From Rhodoferax sp. (GTDB taxonomy: Bacteria; Pseudomonadota; Gammaproteobacteria; Burkholderiales; Burkholderiaceae_C): DNA of 5,494 nt. Position 1 is the first letter of the stretch, and every line of letters begins with the position of its first letter. A program made the translations under genes and the position numbers. The notes beneath the pieces were generated by a model. The model did not search any database. It saw only the letters and a list, made by a program, of their open reading frames with translations, and was not told where the DNA came from. Positions 1 to 5,381 of this stretch are shown here, piece by piece. The stretch lies in the NCBI GenBank assembly GCA_018882485.1, contig VERU01000199.1, positions 1-5,494 on the forward strand, read 5' to 3'.

Positions 1-787
1 GTCCGGAGATGAGTGCGAAGCTCCTCAGGCGTAGCGATCGCACCTTGACGCCCAAAGCCGCCGCCCTGGCGTCACCCAGTTTCATCGCAGTCAGGGCCCA
101 AACATCGCGAGCCAATGGCGGCAGGCACGAAATCAAAGCCGCTGTCAGCACGGCCAGCTTGGTCCAACTGGTTTTTTGCAGGCTTCCGAACAGCCAAAAA
201 ACCACCTGCTGGAGCGCCTCTGGTGAGGCAATCATCTGCAGCAGTGCGGTCAGCGCCTGGAAGAGGAACAGCAACGCAATTCCGGCCAGGACCAGTGCCT
301 CGGCCGTGGCCCCGCGAGTCCCGGCGATCCCGTACACCCCAGCACAACTCAAGCCGGCGAACAGCATGGCATTGAATGCGACGGCATAGGTTTCCGGGAT
401 CGGCAGCGACCATCCGAGCACAATGACCAACGACGCGCCAAATCCCGCGCCTGCCGATATCCCCAGTGTGTAACTGGAAGCTAGCGGGTTGTGCAGGATC
501 GTCTGCATCACGGCGCCGGAAAGGCCCAGTGCCGCACCCACCGCCAGCGCTGTGAGTGCGACCGGCAGACGTATGGTCCAGACGATCACTTGGGTCGATG
601 GCGAGGCGCTTTCCCCGGTGATGGCTCGGATCACCTCGGCCACCGGAAGCAGAGCCGGCCCGGTGACGATGTCCAGCAGGAGGCTGACCAGCAGGGTGAC
701 TCCGAGCACCACCAGAATGGTGCCGCGCCGCCGGGCCTGCTGGTGGTAGGCGGTCTGCAGCGTCGCTGAATCGTGTGCGGTCGTCAT
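1..787 (-). CDS. FecCD-family ABC transporter permease, C-terminus cut by window edge
   Basis: Inner-membrane permease of a type II ABC importer for iron-siderophore, heme or cobalamin-like substrates; it would pass substrate from the binding protein encoded just upstream. I translated 262 codons without a stop. FecCD hallmarks are clear: IRLPVAL at residues 72-78, SGAVMQTILHNPLA at 90-103 followed by the Gly/Ala-rich LGISAGAGFGA (108-118), LVLAGIALLF near 165-174, WLFGSL (198-203), and GDARAAALGV (238-247), the loop that usually contacts the ATPase. Family members are about 330-350 residues, so roughly the last 70-85 residues and final helices lie beyond position 1. The ATG overlaps the stop of the binding-protein gene (ATGA) and there is no strong Shine-Dalgarno, which suggests translational coupling. 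The family is clear; the substrate cannot be told from the sequence. Confidence 0.93.
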   Translation of the reverse strand, partial: MTTAHDSATLQTAYHQQARRRGTILVVLGVTLLVSLLLDIVTGPALLPVAEVIRAITGESASPSTQVIVWTIRLPVALTALAVGAALGLSGAVMQTILHNPLASSYTLGISAGAGFGASLVIVLGWSLPIPETYAVAFNAMLFAGLSCAGVYGIAGTRGATAEALVLAGIALLFLFQALTALLQMIASPEALQQVVFWLFGSLQKTSWTKLAVLTAALISCLPPLARDVWALTAMKLGDARAAALGVKVRSLRLRSFALISG

Positions 788-1905
788 GGACGCAGCGACT
801 GCATCCAGGAGCCCGAGTAGGTTACCGGGAGATAACGGGCGTGGTAAGTCCGGAATGAGGCTTCTGGATCGACGTCTCGGAAGGCGTCGGGATACAGTTG
901 CTTGGCGATGTACTGCATGGCCACGAAGTCAAACAGGGTCCGGCACAGACCATGTTCAATGGCATGGATTTGGCCGGACTTGACCGCCTTGAGTTGGCTC
1001 CAGGCCGGGCGCTGGGCATAGGGTTCCAGGCTGCGCCGGGTCACCTCAGACGTGGCGTCATAGCCGGTTTTTACGGCTTTGGGTCGATTGACCCAGGACG
1101 ATCCGGCGATCAGGATCATGTCTGGGTTGTCGGCGATCACCGCTTCCATGTTGAGCGGACCCCAGGGTCCGGTCAGCTTCCCGTCCGCGATGTTGACGGC
1201 GCCCAGAGTGGTCAACATCTTTCCCCACATCGTGCCGCTGTAGCTGTTCCCTACGGTATCGGGCCCGGCTTGGCCGAGTTCGACGTAGACTTTTTTCCGG
1301 GCGCTGGGTCCAGCCCGCTCGATACGGCTCAGCACACCTTTGTATTCGCGCTCGTACAGTGCGGCCAGTTCTTCGGCCCGGGCTTCTGTCCCCATCACTT
1401 TGCCCAGCGCTCGCGTCGAAGCCAGATGACGGTCCAGTTGCTGGGCGTTGTAGTCTATAACTACGATGGGGATACCAGCCGCTTCGATTTGCTCACGTGC
1501 GCCTTGCAGCGATTTGAATGTCCATTCGGCGATAAGCAGCACATCCGGTTTGAGAGCGATCACTTTTTCGGCGCTGAAATTACCATCATCCGAATTGCCC
1601 ACATCGGGCATGGATTGCAGGTTCGGAATGACTGCAGCGTATCGTTGGAAGATGGCCGGTCGCCAGCCTTCCCAAGGCGCTCGGGAGATCCCGACCACCC
1701 GCGACCAGGAACTGGTCCCTGCGACTGCAGTGAATTCCTCGAAATTGAAGTTGAGTACCACGCGACGCACGGGCGTTTCGATTTTTACGCGACGCCCCAG
1801 CGAATCGGTGATTTCGGTGGTGGCTGCAGTGGCCAAGGTGAGCTGGCAGCCAAGTACAAAGGCCAGCACGGTGAGTGCAAGCCCACGAAGGGACAGGAAA
1901 TACAT
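784..1905 (-). CDS. Periplasmic iron/siderophore-type ABC substrate-binding protein (COG0614, Peripla_BP_2)
   Basis: A 373-residue binding protein that captures an iron complex or related metal chelate and delivers it to the FecCD permease encoded directly downstream. Residues 1-27 form a signal peptide (Arg7, hydrophobic core 8-24, A-T-A before a likely cleavage after residue 27). The mature protein begins with TDSLGRRV (33-40), the usual start of this fold. MPDVG followed by the FSAEKVIALKPDVLLIAEW stretch marks the first lobe, and a long helical linker and second lobe follow, ending with a conserved-looking CRTLFDFVAMQYIAK stretch. The frame stays open 114 codons further upstream (to 2247), but that part is Arg-rich, overlaps the DUF2946 gene and lacks a signal peptide. 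The start at 1905 has a GGAG eight bases upstream and sits exactly at the signal peptide. V-L-G-C at 17-20 also fits a loose lipobox, so a lipoprotein form is possible. The ligand is unknown. Confidence 0.92.
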   Translation of the reverse strand: MYFLSLRGLALTVLAFVLGCQLTLATAATTEITDSLGRRVKIETPVRRVVLNFNFEEFTAVAGTSSWSRVVGISRAPWEGWRPAIFQRYAAVIPNLQSMPDVGNSDDGNFSAEKVIALKPDVLLIAEWTFKSLQGAREQIEAAGIPIVVIDYNAQQLDRHLASTRALGKVMGTEARAEELAALYEREYKGVLSRIERAGPSARKKVYVELGQAGPDTVGNSYSGTMWGKMLTTLGAVNIADGKLTGPWGPLNMEAVIADNPDMILIAGSSWVNRPKAVKTGYDATSEVTRRSLEPYAQRPAWSQLKAVKSGQIHAIEHGLCRTLFDFVAMQYIAKQLYPDAFRDVDPEASFRTYHARYLPVTYSGSWMQSLRP

Positions 1906-1913
1906 GGAGGTTA

Positions 1914-1917
1914 CTCC
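1914..1917 (-). promoter_or_regulatory. Shine-Dalgarno that fixes the binding-protein start
   Basis: GGAG on the minus strand, eight bases before the ATG at 1905. It supports the short 373-residue reading over the 487-residue open frame, together with the signal peptide that begins at this ATG. Confidence 0.75.
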
Positions 1918-1944
1918 GTTGATCGGACCACGGAATGGCACACG

Positions 1945-1960
1945 CGCGCCACTTGGCGCG
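1945..1960 (-). repeat. Perfect inverted repeat in operon spacer (CGCGCCA-AG-TGGCGCG)
   Basis: A seven-base perfect dyad with a two-base centre (six pairs with a four-base loop in RNA) lies between the DUF2946 stop and the binding-protein Shine-Dalgarno. There is no T-run after it on the minus strand, so it is not a canonical intrinsic terminator. It could be an RNA processing or stability hairpin, or a DNA-binding site. Confidence 0.6.
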
Positions 1961-1979
1961 AGATCTGGTGCCGATGGAT

Positions 1980-1995
1980 GCTGCAAGCGTGCAGC
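1980..1995 (-). repeat. Perfect inverted repeat just after the DUF2946 stop (GCTGCA-CGCT-TGCAGC)
   Basis: A six-base perfect stem with a four-base loop begins eight bases after the DUF2946 stop codon. It is followed on the minus strand by a mixed sequence with no T-run. With the second dyad at 1945-1960 it gives two tandem hairpins in a 97-base spacer, an arrangement that could lower or protect the downstream part of the transcript. Confidence 0.55.
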
Positions 1996-2002
1996 GGGTG
2001 GA

Positions 2003-2356
2003 TCAACCGAGTTTGGGAGGTGCGCGTGCCGGAGGCGGTCCTGCCAGGGGCTGACTGCGGATCGGCGATGCGGCAATCGCACCGAGCGACAGCACCTGCA
2101 CATGCGGCGCCGACGGTGCCGTACTCTGCAATATTGGCAGGGCCAACCCGCCACAGAGTGGGCAGTCCAGTGTGTGGGCGTGTTCAGGCGAATCGCTGGT
2201 CTTCCCCGTGTCCTGTACGACCATGCCATCTGAAGTACAGATGACACGCAAGTCAGACGCTTTTGCGAGCGGCGAGAGGATGGCTGCGCCCAGAGTCAAC
2301 AAGAACCAGACCAGTACCAGTCGGATCAGGTTGGGATTGCGGCGCAGACTGTCCAT
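2003..2356 (-). CDS. DUF2946 family small exported Cys/His protein
   Basis: A 117-residue protein of unknown function that matches the DUF2946 pattern as I know it: an N-terminal signal or anchor segment, then C-T-x-x-G, then a His-containing stretch leading into C-P-L-C. Here residues 1-9 are basic and polar, 10-31 are hydrophobic, and cleavage may follow the A-K-A at 31-33. Cys40 lies in ICTSDG; His59, His61, Cys65 and Cys68 form H-x-H-x3-C-P-L-C; the C-terminus is rich in Pro and Ala. The C-x-x-C is not followed by His, so it is not a c-type heme motif; disulfide or metal binding is plausible but unproven. It is the first gene of the minus-strand operon with the binding protein and permease, which suggests a role in metal or heme uptake in the periplasm. 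No good Shine-Dalgarno precedes the ATG at 2356. Confidence 0.85.
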   Translation of the reverse strand: MDSLRRNPNLIRLVLVWFLLTLGAAILSPLAKASDLRVICTSDGMVVQDTGKTSDSPEHAHTLDCPLCGGLALPILQSTAPSAPHVQVLSLGAIAASPIRSQPLAGPPPARAPPKLG

Positions 2357-2543
2357 GAGCGTTTGATTGTAGAAAATGTCTGCACCGGGTTGAGGGCGGT
2401 TTTGCTTGCCGGTTCATGCCAGCTGGCGCCAAGCCGCCAACATTCAGGAAAAATCGAAGTATGAATCAATCATATTATGGTTTTTCCGGTTATCAAAGGC
2501 GGCTATCCTGTGCGTCCCTTAGTTTCCCTTTCGTGGAGATGTC
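2357..2543. other. Divergent intergenic region between the iron operon and the Tim44-domain gene
   Basis: 187 bases without a gene, with an AT-rich patch at about 2448-2490. It must hold the promoters of both neighbours. For the plus-strand gene, TATTAT at 2473-2478 and TATCCT at 2504-2509 are possible -10 elements, but neither has a good -35. A ten-base perfect palindrome GCCAGCTGGC lies at 2418-2427. No Fur box of acceptable quality was found: the best 19-base alignment I tried, at 2459-2477, matched only about 8 positions. Confidence 0.4.
2366..2371 (-). promoter_or_regulatory. Possible -10 element (TACAAT) for the DUF2946-led operon
   Basis: TACAAT on the minus strand matches five of six bases of the sigma-70 -10 consensus and ends nine bases before the DUF2946 ATG. 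A start about seven bases downstream would give an almost leaderless message, in keeping with the absent Shine-Dalgarno. No convincing -35 hexamer sits 16-18 bases upstream, so this is tentative. Confidence 0.25.
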
Positions 2544-3482
2544 ATGAATCGATTTCTATCCCTGATGGCGGTGGTGCTGACCCTGGGGCTGACCCTGGGC
2601 GCCGTCGATGCCGAGGCCGCCAAACGGCTGGGCGGCGGCAAGTCCAGCGGCATGCAGCGCCAGAGCCAGGCGATGGACAAGAACGCCGCCACACCCGCGC
2701 CGACCCCGGCTGCGCCGGCGGCCAACAGCATGGCGGCGGCAGCGCCGGCCGCCGCTGCCGCCGCCGCTGCGCCCAAGCGCTCGTGGATGGGCCCGATCGC
2801 CGGTCTGGCCGCTGGCCTGGGCCTGGCCGCTCTGGCCTCTCACCTGGGCTTTGGCGAGGAGCTGGCCAACTTCCTCATGATGGGTCTGCTCGCCATGGCG
2901 GTGCTGGCGGTGATCGCCCTGGTGATGCGCCGGCGCGCCGCCGCGCAGCGGCCCGCCCTGGCCACAGCCGGCGGCTGGAACGGCGCGGCCCAGGGTGGCA
3001 GCGACACGGCGGTGCAACGGCGAGGCTACGACGTGGCCATGCCCCCGGCGGGTGGCAGCGCATCGGGCTCGATGATCGGTGCGCGGCTGGCCGAACCGGC
3101 TGCCATACCGGCCGATTTCGACGCGCCCGCCTTCGAACGGCAGGCCAAGGTGCAGTTCATTCGCCTGCAGGCCGCGGGGGACGCCGGCAACCTGGACGAC
3201 ATCCGGTCGTTCACCACGCCCGAGATGTTTGCCGAACTGCGCATGGAGCTGGCCGAGCGGGGCAACCAGAATCAGCACACCGATGTGGTGAGCGTGGACG
3301 CCCGGGTGCTGGAAGTGGTGCAGGAAGATGCCCGCTACATCGTGAGCGTGCGCTTCTCGGGTTCGACCCGCGACGCAGGCGCCGCGGCAGCCGAAGCCTT
3401 CGACGAAATCTGGCACCTGGTCAAGCCGCGCGAAGGTGGTAGCGGCTGGTTGCTGGCCGGTATCCAGCAGGTTCAGGCCTGA
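2544..3482 (+). CDS. Tim44-domain membrane-anchored protein
   Basis: A 312-residue protein of the bacterial Tim44-like group, whose role is not settled. Residues 1-25 look like a signal peptide or first anchor (core 5-20, A-E-A at 23-25), followed by the RLGGGKSSG stretch (28-36) I associate with bacterial Tim44-like proteins. Residues 48-77 are an Ala/Pro low-complexity linker. Residues 83-101 and 107-128 are hydrophobic and probably membrane-spanning, ending in Arg129-131, which suggests the following part is cytoplasmic. After a Gly/Ser linker (132-188), residues 189-312 form the Tim44 domain: FDAPAFERQAK, LQAAGDAGNLDDIRSFTTPEMF, and a C-terminal SGWLLAGIQQV strand. GGAG at 2535-2538 lies five bases before the ATG. 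The gene stands alone, divergent from the iron operon and convergent with the MFS gene. An additional open frame starting at 2477 in another phase is a shadow. Confidence 0.88.
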   Translation: MNRFLSLMAVVLTLGLTLGAVDAEAAKRLGGGKSSGMQRQSQAMDKNAATPAPTPAAPAANSMAAAAPAAAAAAAAPKRSWMGPIAGLAAGLGLAALASHLGFGEELANFLMMGLLAMAVLAVIALVMRRRAAAQRPALATAGGWNGAAQGGSDTAVQRRGYDVAMPPAGGSASGSMIGARLAEPAAIPADFDAPAFERQAKVQFIRLQAAGDAGNLDDIRSFTTPEMFAELRMELAERGNQNQHTDVVSVDARVLEVVQEDARYIVSVRFSGSTRDAGAAAAEAFDEIWHLVKPREGGSGWLLAGIQQVQA

Positions 3483-3503
3483 CGGGAGCAGGGTGGGGCA
3501 AGG

Positions 3504-3522
3504 GGCGGCCCCACGGGCCGCC
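3504..3522. terminator. GC hairpin shared by convergent genes (no T-run)
   Basis: GGCGGCCC-CAC-GGGCCGCC forms an eight-base perfect stem with a three-base loop. It lies in the 40-base gap between the convergent Tim44-domain and MFS stop codons. There is no T-run on either side, so it may act as a bidirectional attenuator, a Rho-assisted end or a 3'-end protecting hairpin rather than a strict intrinsic terminator. Confidence 0.5.
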
Positions 3523-4725
3523 TCAGCGCCTGCCCCGCCCCAGGGCGGCCACGGCCAGCCCGGCGGTCAGGGTGAAGCCGCCCATGACCAGGGTCAGGTG
3601 CAGGGCGCCGTCGTGCGGCAGCAGCCCCACCAGATAGCCCCCGAAAGCGCCGGTGAGCTGCTGCGCCAGCCCGGACAGGGCCACGGCGGAGCCGGCCAGC
3701 GCGGGCAGCACCCCCACCGATCCGGCAATGGCCGGGGGCATCAGCAGCCCGTGGCCGATGCCCATCAGCACCAGGGGCAGCGCCAGTGCCAGCGGAGTGT
3801 GCACGCCGGCCAGTGAAAACCCCAGCACGATGCCCAGGCTGGCCAGGGTGATGCCTTCGCCCCAGACCATGACCCGTCGCTCACCCAGGCGGTGCACCAG
3901 ATGGCTGGTGAGGAAATTGCCCAGGATGTAGGCGGTGGGCACGCACATCACATACCAGCCGATGTCGGCCGGCCCGACGCCGTAGTGGCTGAGCACCAGC
4001 GGCGCCCCGCCCAGAAAGGTCAGGAAGGTGGCCGAGGTGCAGGCCAGCACCACCAGATACAGCAGAAACACCCGTTGCCCGGCCAGCCGGCGGTAGGCGT
4101 TCACCAGATCGCGCAGCCAGTGCTGGCCCGACGGCGGCCGAGGCACCGGCGCGGGCAGGCCGCGCCAGGCGGCCACGAACAGCAGCACCGCCAGCAGCAG
4201 GGTCAGGCCAAAGTTGTACCGCCAGCCCAGGTGCACGTGGATTTGTCCGCCCAGCAGCGTGGCCAGCGGCGGGCACAAGCCCATGGCCATGCCGATGTAG
4301 GCCATGACGCGCGTGCGGATCGGCCCCTGGAACAGGTCCTGCGCCATGGCTCGGCCCACCACCATGCCGGCGGCTGCGCCCATGCCCTGCAGCACGCGGC
4401 CGGCGATCAGCCCGTCCAGGCTGGGCGCCAGCGCGGCCACCCCCGCACCCAGGGCCGACAGCAGCAGCCCGAACAGCAGCACCGGCTTGCGCCCGAGCCG
4501 GTCCGACAACGGCCCGAAGACGATCTGCAGGCAGCCGTTGGCCACCACGAAGGCGCTGAAGGTGAGCTGCACGGCCGCCGGGCCGGCCTGGAACACGCCA
4601 CCCCAGGAGGGCATGGAGGGCAGGCACAGCGTCATCGCCAGCAGCCCCAGGGCCAGCTGACCGATGAGGTTGGCCACCAGAGCGCGCTGCCCCGGCCGCA
4701 GGCGGGTGTCGGCGGCAGCGGTCAT
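3523..4725 (-). CDS. Bcr/CflA-type MFS efflux transporter
   Basis: A 400-residue, 12-helix major facilitator, the usual length for this drug:proton antiporter family in the inner membrane. Motif A is complete in the loop after helix 2 (G71-P-L-S-D75-R-L-G78-R79-K80). LQGMGAAAGMVVGRAMAQDLF around helices 4-5 and GMAMGLCPPLATLLGG around helix 5 are typical of the Bcr/CflA subgroup. Helix 1 reads MTLCLPSMPSW, where many family members have T-D-M-Y-L-P, so the acidic residue usual there is missing. The start at 4725 lies ten bases after the stop of a small membrane protein gene, with no strong Shine-Dalgarno, so the two are probably co-transcribed and translationally coupled. Substrate cannot be assigned: a drug, dye or metabolite export role follows only from the family. 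Confidence 0.9.
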   Translation of the reverse strand: MTAAADTRLRPGQRALVANLIGQLALGLLAMTLCLPSMPSWGGVFQAGPAAVQLTFSAFVVANGCLQIVFGPLSDRLGRKPVLLFGLLLSALGAGVAALAPSLDGLIAGRVLQGMGAAAGMVVGRAMAQDLFQGPIRTRVMAYIGMAMGLCPPLATLLGGQIHVHLGWRYNFGLTLLLAVLLFVAAWRGLPAPVPRPPSGQHWLRDLVNAYRRLAGQRVFLLYLVVLACTSATFLTFLGGAPLVLSHYGVGPADIGWYVMCVPTAYILGNFLTSHLVHRLGERRVMVWGEGITLASLGIVLGFSLAGVHTPLALALPLVLMGIGHGLLMPPAIAGSVGVLPALAGSAVALSGLAQQLTGAFGGYLVGLLPHDGALHLTLVMGGFTLTAGLAVAALGRGRR

Positions 4726-4735
4726 GGCGCCGGGA

Positions 4736-5086
4736 TCAGCAGGATCGCTGCTCCGGCAGGGGCCGATCCGGCTCGGGCAGTGGGTAGCCGTCGGCCACGT
4801 AGGCCGGACCCTTCATGACCATCACGACCACGCAGCCGATGGCCACCGTGACCAGCAGCGTGAGGTGCAGGATCAGCACCCCGATCAGCGCGTAGTTCCA
4901 CTGCATCCAGTCCCGGATGTCGGCCGGCGAGTGGCTGGCCGACATTTGCCAGGCGCCCAGCGCCATGCCGGTCAGGGGCAGCAGCGCGCCGACCAGACCG
5001 ATCAGCGGCAGGCGCTTCCAGAGTTGCCACTCCAGCCCGCTGGGGCTGCGGGTGGAACCGGGCAAACGGCGTAACCAGCGGGACAT
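4736..5086 (-). CDS. Small two-helix inner-membrane protein of unknown function
   Basis: A 116-residue protein that I do not recognise as a named family. A basic N-terminus (R3, R6, R7, R13) precedes helix 1 (about 26-46). A short polar loop with DIRDWMQWN (56-64) leads to helix 2 (about 65-91), and K-G-P-A-Y-V-A-D-x-Y-P-L at 92-103 follows directly on the membrane exit; the tail is Pro/Glu-rich. The positive-inside rule puts both termini in the cytoplasm. The frame is open up to an ATG at 5269, but those extra 61 residues are Arg/Pro-rich and look non-coding. The ATG at 5086 was chosen because it begins just before a plausible basic N-region, though it has no clear Shine-Dalgarno, so the start is uncertain. 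It is the upstream gene of a pair with the MFS transporter. A function in that pump or in respiration is only a guess. Confidence 0.7.
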   Translation of the reverse strand: MSRWLRRLPGSTRSPSGLEWQLWKRLPLIGLVGALLPLTGMALGAWQMSASHSPADIRDWMQWNYALIGVLILHLTLLVTVAIGCVVVMVMKGPAYVADGYPLPEPDRPLPEQRSC

Positions 5087-5196
5087 GGTTTTGCAGGGTG
5101 AGGGTGGCAACGCCAGGCTGCGTGGGACCCCCGGTGCTTTGGCGCGCCGGGGCGGTGTATGGCTGACTGGCATCCTAACCGATCGCCGGCTGGAGG

Positions 5197-5229
5197 CCCT
5201 GACCGGGATCAGCATCCGGTCGATCAGGG
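5197..5229. repeat. Imperfect inverted repeat CCCTGA-CCGG / CCGG-TCAGGG
   Basis: The outer arms CCCTGA (5197-5202) and TCAGGG (5224-5229) pair perfectly. The inner CCGG boxes also pair but leave a four-base bulge on the right side, around a nine-base loop. It lies between divergent genes and could be an operator or an RNA hairpin in the leader of the minus-strand gene; it may also be chance in GC-rich DNA. Confidence 0.3.
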
Positions 5230-5303
5230 CACCATGGGCCGGCTGCAGCGCCTGCGCATGGGCCCACACTGGAAAAAAAGCTGCAGATCCTTAAAAATAG
5301 GCC

Positions 5304-5330
5304 TCAAGTACCGTTCAATTCTGCCGTTAA
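5304..5330 (+). promoter_or_regulatory. Sigma-28 (FliA) flagellar-type promoter
   Basis: TCAAGTAC at 5304-5311 and GCCGTTAA at 5323-5330 are 11 bases apart, the exact spacing of the known FliA consensus TAAAGTTT-N11-GCCGATAA, with five of eight and seven of eight bases matching. The T-C-A-A-G form of the -35 is, as far as I recall, common in betaproteobacterial flagellar promoters. Transcription would start near 5337-5340, giving a leader of about 45 bases before the ATG at 5382. Confidence 0.72.
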
Positions 5331-5342
5331 CCCGTTACGAAC

Positions 5343-5348
5343 AGGAGG
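5343..5348 (+). promoter_or_regulatory. Consensus AGGAGG in the leader, too far from the start codon
   Basis: AGGAGG is a perfect anti-Shine-Dalgarno complement but ends 33 bases before the ATG at 5382, with no ATG, GTG or TTG at a usable distance. A weaker GAGG at 5368-5371, ten bases from the ATG, is the better ribosome site. The upstream element sits near the predicted 5' end of the transcript and could be a standby ribosome site or a binding site for an RNA regulator with a GGA core. Confidence 0.35.
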
Positions 5349-5381
5349 AAAGCCCGACCATCCGTACGAGGCCCACGCAAC

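Larger units (their letters stand above)
5087..5381. other. Divergent intergenic region with flagellar promoter
   Basis: 295 bases without a supported gene. The left part (5087-5260) is GC-rich and includes an imperfect dyad at 5197-5229 (CCCTGA and TCAGGG arms, with CCGG pairs inside). The right part (5270-5345) is AT-rich and carries the sigma-28-like promoter of the plus-strand gene. No clear promoter was found for the minus-strand membrane protein gene. Confidence 0.5.

Noticed and set aside
898..2244. 448-codon open frame on the plus strand
   Set aside because: It is antisense to the binding-protein gene, has no recognisable domain or hydrophobic pattern, and the minus-strand reading shows clear family motifs.
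1906..2247. N-terminal extension of the binding protein to 487 residues
   Set aside because: The extra part is Arg/Cys-rich, overlaps the DUF2946 gene in another frame and hides the signal peptide that begins at 1905 behind a good Shine-Dalgarno.
2357..2470. Cobalamin riboswitch for the FecCD operon
   Set aside because: The region before the operon is too short and shows none of the conserved riboswitch boxes I could recognise.
2459..2477. Fur box upstream of the iron operon
   Set aside because: The best alignment I tried to the 19-base consensus matched only about 8 positions, too few to call.
2477..3442. 321-codon plus-strand open frame overlapping the Tim44-domain gene
   Set aside because: It is Arg/Gly-rich frame-shadow protein typical of GC-rich DNA; the frame starting at 2544 has the signal peptide, helices and Tim44 domain.
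3892..4818. 308-codon plus-strand open frame
   Set aside because: It is antisense to the MFS gene, composed mainly of His, Gln, Gly and Arg, with no domain sense.
5087..5269. Longer N-terminus (61 residues) of the small membrane protein
   Set aside because: It is Arg/Pro-rich with no hydrophobic or conserved-looking segment, and would place a long polar leader before a complete two-helix protein.
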